A DNA stretch of 64,000 nucleotides, from NCBI GenBank assembly GCA_012729145.1, contig JAAYDT010000008.1:1-64000 (forward strand), in the 5' to 3' direction. Made by a program: the position numbers and the translations under genes. The notes under the pieces were generated by a model. The model had not been told where the DNA came from. It saw only the letters and a program-made list of their open reading frames with translations, and made no database searches. Below, in pieces: positions 23,964-31,771 of this stretch. How positions within the stretch are numbered: position 1 is the first letter of the stretch; every line of letters starts with the position of its first letter. Source of the stretch: Synergistaceae bacterium. Lineage in GTDB: Bacteria; Synergistota; Synergistia; Synergistales; Thermovirgaceae.

Positions 23964-25805
23964 ATGAATGGGTACCAGGGAAGAGTTGCAATGATCGAGT
24001 TGGGGGAGAGAAGGTACAGGGATATCTTCCTCGACGAGGGTCTTGTCAGAAAGTACATAGGGGGATCGGGGCTGGGGACCTACTTCCTGTTAAAGTTCTG
24101 CACCCCCGGGACCAAACCTCTATCGCCGGAGAACCCTTTGATCTTCACTACAGGCCCCTTCCAGGGGACAGGCATACCAACTTCCGGTAGGCACCAGGTG
24201 GTAACCAGGTCACCTCTTACAGGGATATTCCTGGAATCCGATGCTGGAGGCAGCTTCGGGTTCCATCTCAAGAGGGCAGGCTACGACGGCCTTATCATTA
24301 CCGGAAGGTCTGAAAGACCGGTTTATCTGAAGGTGCTGGACGGCCAGATAGGCTTTGAGGATGGCCAGGACCTTTGGGGACTGGACACCATGGAGACCGA
24401 TGCGAGGCTCAAATCGGTCTTCGGTGAGAGGATCGGAGTCTCCTGCATAGGCCCCGCAGGTGAAAAACAGATACCCCTTGCAGGGATCTTCCACGACGGT
24501 ACTGACGCCAGAGCCGCAGGAAGAGGAGGGGCAGGAGCCGTAATGGGCAGCAAGAACCTCAAGGCTATTGTTGCCAGCGGGAGCTCCGGGACGGAAGTTC
24601 ATGACAGAAAGGCCCTCACGGTCCTGATATCAGAAAAGAACGCCATCCTCAAAGAAAAGGGAGCGGGAATGACCCTCTACGGAACCGTCGGCGGAATGGG
24701 GATGGCGGAGGAGCTGGGGGACCTTCCAATCAGGAACTGGAAACAGGGTTCCTGGAAGGAAGAGGTCAGGGAGATAACAGGCCAGAGGATGGCCGAGACG
24801 ATACTCACAGGCAATTACGGATGTGTTGCATGTCCTGTCAGATGCGGGAGGGTCGTCAATATCGGCGGGGGAAATATCGGTGGTCCGGAATACGAGACCA
24901 TGGGCATGCTGGGAAGCAACTGCCTGGTCAACGACCTGGATGCCATAGCCAGGGCCAACGAACAGTGCAACCGTCTCGGGATAGACACCATATCCACCGG
25001 TTCGGTTATCGCCTTCGCGATGGAGTGTTACGAACACGGGATCCTCACCGGTGAACAGGCAGGGATGCCCCTTCACTGGGGAAGTGGTGAGGCCGTGAAC
25101 TACCTGGTGACCAAGATAGGCAATGGTGAAGGGATCGGAGGCCTCCTCGGGAGGGGAACGCGAGCGGCCGCAAAAGAGCTGGGAAGAGGGGCGGAAAGGT
25201 TCGCCATCCACTCCAAAGGGCTGGAATTCCCTGCCCATGACCCGAGGTGTTTCAAAAGCCTTGCTGCCGGCTACGCAACGTCGGTGAGAGGGGCCTGTCA
25301 TCTGAATGGATATTCCTATGCCTGGGAGAGGTCCGCCACTTTCCCGGAGTTCGGGTACCCCGAGAAGCAGGACAGGACCACCGACAAAGGCAAGGGGATA
25401 ATGAACGCCAGGTTCCAGAATCTTTCCAGCCTCGTCGATTCGCTCAAGATATGCAAATTCATCCTTCTTATGGGGGTAAACCTTTCTGATATCTCGCGGT
25501 GGCTGAAGTGTGTGACGGGTTGGGAGTATTCGATCAAGGAGCTGGAGGAGACGGGAGAACGCATCTACAATATGAAACGGATCTTTAATGCCGGCTTGGG
25601 ACTTGACAGGAGCGACGACACACTCCCTCAAAGGATCCTTGCAGAACCCAGGGGTAGCGGAGGTTCTGCCAATACGCTTCCAGACCTAGGGATGCAGCTC
25701 GATGAGTATTACAGCTACAGGGGATGGAGCAACGAGGGGATCCCTCTTGAGGAAAAGCTTGAAGGATCGGGCTTGAGAGAGTTCATGAACTGGATCCCCT
25801 CCTGA
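23964..25805 (+). CDS. aor: Aldehyde ferredoxin oxidoreductase, tungsten-pterin type
   Basis: This 613-residue protein carries the AOR N-terminal domain (YIGGSGLGTYFL, TTGPFQGTGIPTSGR, DAGGSFGFHLKRAGYDG) and the Fe-S ligand motif CVACPVRC near residue 288, followed by the helical domains with DTISTGSVIAFAMECYEHG. A further cysteine in LKICKF near 499 is the likely fourth ligand of the 4Fe-4S cluster. The family oxidises aldehydes to acids with ferredoxin as acceptor, using a tungsten bis-pterin cofactor, in strictly anaerobic cytoplasm. Substrate class cannot be decided among AOR, FOR, GOR or WOR types. The start at ATG 23964 has GGGAGGG upstream. It closes the CBS-MoaD-AOR unit; no terminator is obvious after it. 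Confidence 0.93.
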   Translation: MNGYQGRVAMIELGERRYRDIFLDEGLVRKYIGGSGLGTYFLLKFCTPGTKPLSPENPLIFTTGPFQGTGIPTSGRHQVVTRSPLTGIFLESDAGGSFGFHLKRAGYDGLIITGRSERPVYLKVLDGQIGFEDGQDLWGLDTMETDARLKSVFGERIGVSCIGPAGEKQIPLAGIFHDGTDARAAGRGGAGAVMGSKNLKAIVASGSSGTEVHDRKALTVLISEKNAILKEKGAGMTLYGTVGGMGMAEELGDLPIRNWKQGSWKEEVREITGQRMAETILTGNYGCVACPVRCGRVVNIGGGNIGGPEYETMGMLGSNCLVNDLDAIARANEQCNRLGIDTISTGSVIAFAMECYEHGILTGEQAGMPLHWGSGEAVNYLVTKIGNGEGIGGLLGRGTRAAAKELGRGAERFAIHSKGLEFPAHDPRCFKSLAAGYATSVRGACHLNGYSYAWERSATFPEFGYPEKQDRTTDKGKGIMNARFQNLSSLVDSLKICKFILLMGVNLSDISRWLKCVTGWEYSIKELEETGERIYNMKRIFNAGLGLDRSDDTLPQRILAEPRGSGGSANTLPDLGMQLDEYYSYRGWSNEGIPLEEKLEGSGLREFMNWIPS

Positions 25806-25850
25806 GAGGCACGGATTTCATTTTATTGAAATCTTTTTTGGGTAGGGGTA

Positions 25851-25881
25851 TTGTTGACAAGGGAAAATAAAGGTATACTTA
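25851..25881 (+). promoter_or_regulatory. Promoter of spoVS
   Basis: TATACT (25874-25879) lies 17 bases after TTGTTG (25851-25856). An overlapping TTGACA (25854-25859) pairs with TACTTA at 16 bases. Either pairing gives a reasonable sigma-70 promoter about 90 bases before the spoVS ATG, in the AT-rich gap after the AOR gene. Confidence 0.6.
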
Positions 25882-25966
25882 TCGTTACAGATGCGTAATG
25901 CGGTAAAGAGTGGATCGAAGGTGACAGCGGAGCAGTATCGTGGAATCCAGGGGAGGGCGATATTCC

Positions 25967-26227
25967 ATGGAAGTACTCAAGGTCTCTGCAAACTCTCAGC
26001 CAAAATCTGTCGCCGGCGCGATCGCGGCTGTGGTAAGAGAGAGCGGTGCGGTCGAGATCCAGGCGGTAGGAGCGGGTGCTGTTAACCAGACGGTCAAGTC
26101 TATAGCTATCGCAAGGGGGTATGTCTCGCCCAACGGGATCGATCTCGTCTGTATCCCTTCCTTCGCCAAGATAGACATCGACGGCGAGGAAAGAACGGCC
26201 ATGAAGTTCCAGCTCGAAAACCGCTGA
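25967..26227 (+). CDS. spoVS: Stage V sporulation protein S homologue (SpoVS, Alba-like)
   Basis: The 86-residue protein is nearly all conserved SpoVS sequence: EVLKVSANSQPKSVAGAIAA, then AVGAGAVNQTVKSIAIARGY and VCIPSFAKIDIDGEERTAM. SpoVS proteins have an Alba-like fold and are thought to bind nucleic acid; they occur in many bacteria that do not sporulate. ATG 25967 follows GGGAGGG and gives the usual family N-terminus. The gene is monocistronic, with its own promoter and a strong terminator. No other sporulation gene is in the window. Confidence 0.95.
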   Translation: MEVLKVSANSQPKSVAGAIAAVVRESGAVEIQAVGAGAVNQTVKSIAIARGYVSPNGIDLVCIPSFAKIDIDGEERTAMKFQLENR

Positions 26228-26255
26228 ACCGTTGTCAGTCCGATCCAGATCCTAG

Positions 26256-26287
26256 AACCCGCGGGCCGTAAGGGCCCGCGGGTTTTT
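26256..26287 (+). terminator. Rho-independent terminator of spoVS
   Basis: AACCCGCGGGCC and GGCCCGCGGGTT form a 12-bp perfect stem with a 5-base loop, followed by a run of T (the stem's own TT plus four more). Confidence 0.95.
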
Positions 26288-26344
26288 TGACCACTTGCGT
26301 CTGGCCTCTCTCCTTCGGAGTAACAACCCTTTTTGATCACCAGT

Positions 26345-26373
26345 TTCATGACCACTGCAACTAGTGCTACAAT
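26345..26373 (+). promoter_or_regulatory. Probable promoter of the hisS-aspS operon
   Basis: TACAAT (26368-26373) with a weak TTCATG 17 bases upstream stands 43 bases before hisS, after the spoVS terminator. The leader is too short for a T-box riboswitch. Confidence 0.4.
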
Positions 26374-26416
26374 CTAACGATTCCGATCAGGCAAACTGCA
26401 GCAAGGAGGGTTTTCC

Positions 26417-27682
26417 ATGTCCAGCATCAAGGCCCCGCGGGGAGTCCGGGATATACTTCCCGACGAATCGTGGAAGTGGGAGTATGTCTTTGCCGTAACG
26501 AGAAAGGCTGCAAGTGATTTCGGCTACAGGGAGGTCCACCTTCCCGTGTTCGAACATACCGAGCTTTTCTCAAGGGGTGTCGGAGAGACCACCGATGTGG
26601 TTGAGAAGGAGATGTACACTTTCGAGGACCGTGCCGGGAGAAGCCTTACTCTCCGCCCGGAGCTCTCGGCGTCGATGGTACGATCCTACCTGGAGAACAG
26701 GATGGACAGGCAGCATCAGCCGGCAAAACTCTGGAGCGCAGGGCCGATGTTCCGCTACGAGCGACCCCAGAAGGGGCGATACCGCCAGTTCTGGCAGATA
26801 GACTTCGAGGCCATCGGAAGCCAGGATCCCTTTGTGGACGTGGAGTCAGTGGAGCTTTCCCTGGAGATATTCAGGAGACTCGGGCTTTCCAATCTGGAGG
26901 TGGTGGTCAATTCAGTGGGCTGTCCCGTCTGCAGGCCAGTCCATAAAAAGGCCCTCCAGAATTTCCTGAGACCGAGACTGAACGATCTCTGCGAGACCTG
27001 CCAGGCAAGGTTCGACCGTAATCCCCTGAGGATCCTGGACTGCAAGAACCCGTCCTGTCGGGCCCTGACCGATGACGCTACGGGGACCATATCCTGCCTC
27101 TGCGAAGAGTGTTCAGAACACTTTGAGATGGTAAAAAAGGGGCTCGAGATGATCGGGGCCTCTTTCAGAATAGACAACAGGCTTGTTCGTGGACTGGACT
27201 ACTACACCAAGACTGCCTACGAGGTCCTTTCAGGAGATCTCGGTGCCCAGAACGCAGTCTGCGGCGGAGGGCGCTACGATAACCTGGCCGAGTCCATAGG
27301 GGGTCCCCATACTCCTGGAGTGGGATTTGCGACGGGAGTGGAGAGGATAGTCCTCACCATGGAACAGCAGGGGTGTTCTTTCGGGGAAGCCCCGAACATT
27401 GATGTTTTCGTGATCTCTGCCGATGGATCCTCCAGGAAGGAAGCCGTTACGGCTCTCTACGACATACGAAGGGCCGGGATATCCGCCGATATCGACTACA
27501 CGGGCAGGAGCTTCAAGGCACAGTTCAAGGCTGCCGGTAGTAGCGGTGCTGTTTTTGCCTGCATTCTCGGGCCTGAGGAGGTAGCGTCGGGACAAGTCAC
27601 CCTGAAGGACCTGCGAACCGCTGAACAGAAGTCAGTCAGAAGAGCCGAACTGACGGACTTCCTGAAGACATGGCTGAGATGA
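26417..27682 (+). CDS. hisS: Histidyl-tRNA synthetase
   Basis: A class II synthetase of 421 residues with motif 1 in the VHLPVFEHTELFSRGVGE region, motif 2 in FRYERPQKGRYRQFWQID, the histidine-specific LVRGLDYYT and GGGRYDNL segments, motif 3 near GVGFATGVERI, and the C-terminal anticodon-binding domain. It charges tRNA-His in the cytoplasm. An insert with paired cysteines (CPVCRPVHKK, CETC, CKNPSC, CLCEEC, about residues 170-230) suggests a zinc-binding insertion, a feature of some bacterial HisRS. The ribosome-binding site AAGGAGGG is strong. aspS follows 20 bases later, the usual pairing. Confidence 0.96.
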   Translation: MSSIKAPRGVRDILPDESWKWEYVFAVTRKAASDFGYREVHLPVFEHTELFSRGVGETTDVVEKEMYTFEDRAGRSLTLRPELSASMVRSYLENRMDRQHQPAKLWSAGPMFRYERPQKGRYRQFWQIDFEAIGSQDPFVDVESVELSLEIFRRLGLSNLEVVVNSVGCPVCRPVHKKALQNFLRPRLNDLCETCQARFDRNPLRILDCKNPSCRALTDDATGTISCLCEECSEHFEMVKKGLEMIGASFRIDNRLVRGLDYYTKTAYEVLSGDLGAQNAVCGGGRYDNLAESIGGPHTPGVGFATGVERIVLTMEQQGCSFGEAPNIDVFVISADGSSRKEAVTALYDIRRAGISADIDYTGRSFKAQFKAAGSSGAVFACILGPEEVASGQVTLKDLRTAEQKSVRRAELTDFLKTWLR

Positions 27683-27702
27683 GACAGGAAGAAGGGACCC
27701 CC

Positions 27703-29526
27703 ATGAAAAGCCAGTTCTTCGACAGAAGCTGGAAGAGGACTTCCTATTGCGGTTACGTGCCTGTGCCGGGAGAGAAGGGAGCCGAAGTGCTCCTCAACGG
27801 ATGGCTCCGCCGGAGAAGGGACCTGGGCGGAATCATCTTCATCGAACTGTGGGACCACACCGGCACGGTCCAGGTGGTCTTTGACCCAGCCATGGGGAGC
27901 CTCTATGAAAAAGCAAAGGGCCTGAGGAATGAGTTCGTCCTGGCAGTCAGGGGGAGGGTCAGGAAGAGACCTGAAGGTACGGAGAACCCTTCCATGCCGA
28001 CCGGTGACAGGGAGGTCGTTGTTGAAGATTTCATTGTCCTTTCTCCATCACGGCCTCTTCCCTTCGAGATATCCGAAGCCGACAGGGTTGACGAGAACCT
28101 CCGCCTGAGATCCAGATACCTTGATCTCAGGCGTCCCTTCATGCAGAACAACCTGAGGCTCAGGAGCAAGGCTGCGGAGTTCACCAGGTCCTACCTCACA
28201 GGCAAGGGGTTCGTCGAGATCGAGACGCCCATGCTGACCAAATCCACCCCGGAGGGGGCCAGGGATTATCTTGTACCGGCAAGGGTGAACCCCGGCCGTT
28301 TCTTTGCCCTTCCCCAGTCACCGCAGATATTCAAACAGATCCTCATGGTAGGGGGCATCGACCGCTACTATCAGGTAGTCAAGTGCTTCAGGGATGAGGA
28401 TCTCCGGGCCGACCGACAGCCCGAGTTCACCCAGATAGACATAGAGATGAGCTTCATTACCGAGGAGGACATAATGTTCCTCATGGAAGGGTACATGAAA
28501 GGGCTTTTCCAGAGCGTCCTTGGCGAGACCCTTGAAGATACCTTCCCGGTTCTCCCCTGGCATGAGGCCATCGACCGTTTCGGCAGCGACAAACCGGACA
28601 TGAGAATAGAATCGGAGATCCTCGACCTGGACAACAGTTTCAGAGAGTGCTCCTTCGAGGGCTTTCGGAGGGTCCTGGGAGAGGGCGGAGTCGTAAGGGG
28701 GCTTATGATACCCGGAGGCGCGGCCATGTCGCGAAAGGAGATCTCCGATCTCGAAGCCAGGGCAAGGGAACTGGGGGCATCTGGCCTTGCCTCATTCGTG
28801 ATCCGGGATAGCGCACTCAAGGGGCCTCTGGTCAAGTTCCTCTCCGATGGTGCTCAGCAAGACCTGGTGAAGAGGACAGGCCTTACCGAGAAAGACGCGC
28901 TGGTTGTTGCAGCAGGACCCTGGAGGGAGACCTGCGAGATCCTGGGTCATCTGCGTCTTGAGACAGTGACCAGTTCCTCCCAGGTATCGGAGGGGACCTG
29001 GAGATTCCTCTGGGTTACGGATTTCCCACTCCTTGAGTGGGACGAGGAGGGATCACGCTGGTCAGCCGTCCACCACCCCTTTACCTCTCCCAATCTCGAG
29101 GACCTCGATCTCCTCGAGAAGGATCCGGGCAGGGTAAGATCCAGGGCTTATGACCTGGTGTTGAACGGTACCGAGATCGGTGGAGGCTCCATAAGGATCC
29201 ACGACCCTTCGGTCCAGCAGAGGGTGTTCGAGGTAATGGACTTCACCCCTGAACGGGCCAGGGAGAGGTTCGGTTTCCTGATCGACGCCCTTGCCTCGGG
29301 AACTCCACCTCACGGTGGCATTGCCATCGGTTTCGACAGGTTGGTCATGTTCCTGTGCGGGGTTCATTCGATACGGGATGTGATCGCTTTCCCGAAGACC
29401 CAGAAGGCCCAGTGCCTGATGTCGGGAGCACCTTCAGACGTTGACCAGGCGCAGCTGGAGGAACTTCACATCTCGCTGGATCTTGCCGGGGAGGGTGGAG
29501 AGTGCGGATCAGGGGGCGGGGAGTAA
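27703..29526 (+). CDS. aspS: Aspartyl-tRNA synthetase (bacterial type)
   Basis: This 607-residue protein has the bacterial AspRS layout: OB-fold anticodon domain (WLRRRRDLGGIIFIELWD), class II core with motif 1 (FVEIETPMLTKSTPEGARDY), motif 2 (FRDEDLRADRQPEFTQID), a GAD insertion domain, and motif 3 (GTPPHGGIAIGFDRLVM). It may be discriminating (tRNA-Asp only) or also charge tRNA-Asn; this cannot be settled without knowing whether GatCAB and AsnRS exist in the genome. ATG 27703 is chosen over the in-frame 27670, which would overlap hisS and lacks conservation. Confidence 0.96.
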   Translation: MKSQFFDRSWKRTSYCGYVPVPGEKGAEVLLNGWLRRRRDLGGIIFIELWDHTGTVQVVFDPAMGSLYEKAKGLRNEFVLAVRGRVRKRPEGTENPSMPTGDREVVVEDFIVLSPSRPLPFEISEADRVDENLRLRSRYLDLRRPFMQNNLRLRSKAAEFTRSYLTGKGFVEIETPMLTKSTPEGARDYLVPARVNPGRFFALPQSPQIFKQILMVGGIDRYYQVVKCFRDEDLRADRQPEFTQIDIEMSFITEEDIMFLMEGYMKGLFQSVLGETLEDTFPVLPWHEAIDRFGSDKPDMRIESEILDLDNSFRECSFEGFRRVLGEGGVVRGLMIPGGAAMSRKEISDLEARARELGASGLASFVIRDSALKGPLVKFLSDGAQQDLVKRTGLTEKDALVVAAGPWRETCEILGHLRLETVTSSSQVSEGTWRFLWVTDFPLLEWDEEGSRWSAVHHPFTSPNLEDLDLLEKDPGRVRSRAYDLVLNGTEIGGGSIRIHDPSVQQRVFEVMDFTPERARERFGFLIDALASGTPPHGGIAIGFDRLVMFLCGVHSIRDVIAFPKTQKAQCLMSGAPSDVDQAQLEELHISLDLAGEGGECGSGGGE

Positions 29527-29543
29527 GGATAAGAAAGAAGACC

Positions 29544-29816
29544 ATGGCCTGGCACTTTCATCTGGATGAGGAAGGCGGTTCCCTGAAAGGGGAACTCCAG
29601 GTGGACGGTTGGGAAGGATCGGGGGAGATGAACCAGTGGTTCGAAAAGAACCACCGGGAAGAGGTCGAGATGGTGCTCAAAGGCATGGGGAGAGTCCGGC
29701 TGACCCCCAGGGGGATCCGTATCCATGAATCAGGTCATCATAACGAGAGCATCGTAAAGGTTGAGGGTTTCCTTCTCGAGACACTGAAGGAGGATGAGGA
29801 TCCCCGGCTGATATAA
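29544..29816 (+). CDS. Small orphan protein of about 90 residues
   Basis: I do not recognise a family. The product is soluble, acidic overall and His- and Trp-containing (MAWHFHLDEEGG, ENHR-type segment in WFEKNHREE, IHESGHHNES). It probably forms a small alpha/beta domain. It sits 17 bases after aspS and ends 32 bases before the UPF0173 hydrolase, so it is likely co-transcribed with both. The ATG at 29544 has only a weak AAGAAAG-type ribosome-binding site; a start at 29502 inside aspS is possible. Confidence 0.6.
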   Translation: MAWHFHLDEEGGSLKGELQVDGWEGSGEMNQWFEKNHREEVEMVLKGMGRVRLTPRGIRIHESGHHNESIVKVEGFLLETLKEDEDPRLI

Positions 29817-29848
29817 TGGAGGAAATCAGACAATGGGGAGGCAGGAAA

Positions 29849-30532
29849 ATGGCCAGGTTGACATTTCTTGGACATGCGGCTTTTCATCTGGAAGGGCGAG
29901 CCCTCGATGCCTTGATAGATCCCTTCCTCACGGGGAATGATATGACACATTACTCTCCCCGGGATTTCCCGGATGTCAACTATATTTTCGTAACCCACGG
30001 ACACGGAGACCATCTCGGAGATACCCCCGAGATAGCAAAGAAGACGGGGGCGACGGTGGTCGCGACTGTCGAGATGTGCAGCGAACTGGCGAAGGACAAG
30101 ATTAAAAGCCATCCCCTGCAGATAGGAGGAGCCTTTACCTTCCCCTTCGGGAGGGTGAAGATGACGCCTGCCTGGCACGGTTCTGGGATCCAGTGTGAGA
30201 AGGGCATGCTATACGGGGGTGTGGCTGGCGGGTTCCTGATCGAGGTCGACGGACATAAGATCTACCATGCAGGCGACACGGGGCTCACCGTCGAGATGGG
30301 GCTGCTGGCCGACGATGGTGTCGATGTCGCACTTCTCCCTATCGGTGGGAACTACACCATGGATATCGACGATGCAGTTCGGGCCGTCAGAATGATCAGA
30401 CCCCGCATCGCTGTACCCATGCACTTCGATACTTTCCCGGTGATAAAGGCCTCCCCCGAGGAGTTTTCCTCCAAGGCCGCCGGGCTCGCAGAGATAAGGG
30501 TCCTGAAGGTGGGGGAGAGCCTGGAGATCTGA
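29849..30532 (+). CDS. UPF0173 metal-dependent hydrolase (metallo-beta-lactamase fold)
   Basis: The 227-residue protein opens with LTFLGHAAFHLEG and carries the metal motif THGHGDHLGD (HxHxDH), a further His in PAWHGSG, an Asp in HAGDTGL, and His in VPMHFDTFPVI. This is the UPF0173/YtkL family, close to UlaG, whose physiological substrate is unknown in most organisms. All zinc ligands are present. ATG 29849 follows GGGAGGCAGG and gives the family's usual N-terminus; the frame is open 11 codons earlier. It meets the convergent RpiR gene across 6 bases. Confidence 0.9.
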   Translation: MARLTFLGHAAFHLEGRALDALIDPFLTGNDMTHYSPRDFPDVNYIFVTHGHGDHLGDTPEIAKKTGATVVATVEMCSELAKDKIKSHPLQIGGAFTFPFGRVKMTPAWHGSGIQCEKGMLYGGVAGGFLIEVDGHKIYHAGDTGLTVEMGLLADDGVDVALLPIGGNYTMDIDDAVRAVRMIRPRIAVPMHFDTFPVIKASPEEFSSKAAGLAEIRVLKVGESLEI

Positions 30533-30538
30533 ACCATA

Positions 30539-31408
30539 TCAGGAGTACTTTAACCCGAAAACGGGGTGGAAGATCCTTTCGTCGTGAAGGAACTGGGCCT
30601 GTTCCTCCAGTGCCATCCTTGCCGGGTCACCCATATTTACGGCAAGGACCGAGGTCAGGATATGGACCAGGAAGAGGGGGCCGATAATACTGCTCCCGAA
30701 CATCGGGCTGGTGGCGCTTACAAAGAAGGAGAGGTCCGAGAACCTGCAGATCGGGGCCGCGGGGCTGTCGGTAATGGAGACGATCCCGGCTCCGTTCCTT
30801 TGGGCTATCTCCACCGCTTCAGTGACCTCGATCACGAAACTGGGGAGTTCGCAGACCACCACCAGGTCGCCCCGTTTGACTGCTCTGGCCTGTTCCTGGA
30901 GGGTCATTCCGGACCTGGTCATGAGGATGGCCCGCAACCCCATGGTCCTTAGCCTGATGAAAAGCGATTCAGCCACCACGGATGAGATGCCCCACCCGGC
31001 ACAGTAGACTGTTTCCGCTTCCTGGATCTTTGAGCAGAAGAGTGAGACATCATCGGGTTTGATCTGGGTCCATGTATCGTCCAGGTTCGCGTGCTCCAGC
31101 CTGTGGATGGTCACCGGGAGGTCCTGGCGGTTGTCCAAAACCCTCGCAAGCATCGCCGCCGGGTTGACCTGTCCCAGCACAGCGGATTTGAGTGCGTCCT
31201 TCAGCTGAGAGTAGCCGTCAAAACCCAGCATCCTTGAGACCCTTACCAGCTGGGCCTTGGATACTCCCAGTTCGTCGGCCACATCTCCTATGGACCGGAA
31301 GGCCGCTTCCCTCATGTTCATAAGAAGATATTCGACGACCCGCCTGGCCTTTCTTGGCATGCCCTGCATCTTTTCCCTTAGAAGCTCCTGCAACTGTCCA
31401 GCTTCCAC
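30539..31408 (-). CDS. RpiR-family transcriptional regulator (HTH plus SIS domain)
   Basis: The N-terminal ~75 residues form an HTH_6 domain with SIGDVADELGVSKAQLVRVSRMLGFDGYSQLK. The C-terminal SIS domain (about 115-260) contains AETVYCAGWGISSVVAES and reads as a phosphosugar-binding module. Members repress or activate sugar-phosphate or amino-sugar genes, and some sense other small phosphorylated ligands. No sugar genes are nearby, so the target is unclear. I prefer the GTG at 31408, which follows GGGAGGT at 8 bases; the longer frame from ATG 31447 has no ribosome-binding site. Confidence 0.88.
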   Translation of the reverse strand: MEAGQLQELLREKMQGMPRKARRVVEYLLMNMREAAFRSIGDVADELGVSKAQLVRVSRMLGFDGYSQLKDALKSAVLGQVNPAAMLARVLDNRQDLPVTIHRLEHANLDDTWTQIKPDDVSLFCSKIQEAETVYCAGWGISSVVAESLFIRLRTMGLRAILMTRSGMTLQEQARAVKRGDLVVVCELPSFVIEVTEAVEIAQRNGAGIVSITDSPAAPICRFSDLSFFVSATSPMFGSSIIGPLFLVHILTSVLAVNMGDPARMALEEQAQFLHDERIFHPVFGLKYS

Positions 31409-31534
31409 CTGGAATGACCTCCCGAAAGCCCTTTTGAAATGAACCATTCAGGCAAAAAGTTGACTTTAGCATACTTTGGGTCCTGGTGGAAGTCAACGGA
31501 GGCAGGAAACCTGAAGCAAGGCGTCAGGCGACAG

Positions 31535-31771
31535 GCAGCAGGCAGCAGGAAAGGCAGAAAACCCTTGAGGCGGGAGAACCAAATTCAAAGGCGTGAATGG
31601 TGAACGGTCAACGGTGAACAGAAGGGGTAAATGCCAAATCCTTTGCACCGCAGACGCTCTGCCCGTGATGGCGAACTGTCTTCGTAGGGTGTTGTCGCAG
31701 ATATGACCATAATATTTTGTGAGCGAAGTGAAGGATCTGGACTTTCGCTTTTCCCTACCGTTCACTGTTTA
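31535..31771. repeat. Heptanucleotide repeat cluster A (mosaic intergenic element)
   Basis: The 314-base gap 31448-31761 has no gene. At 31594-31621 four heptamers stand in tandem, of form TGAACGG. On the opposite strand two more (CCGTTCA, CTGTTTA; 31758-31771) run into the MATE gene, whose stop codon is within one of them. The cluster also has a CAGCAGG tandem (31535-31550) and a module GAAAACCCTTGAGGCGGGAG at 31557-31576 that recurs in cluster C. TTTGCACCGCAGA (31645 onward) resembles TTGCACCACAGAG of cluster D. Confidence 0.8.

Noticed and set aside
26288-26416. T-box riboswitch before hisS
   Set aside because: The leader after the predicted promoter is under 50 bases and contains no T-box motif or antiterminator hairpin.
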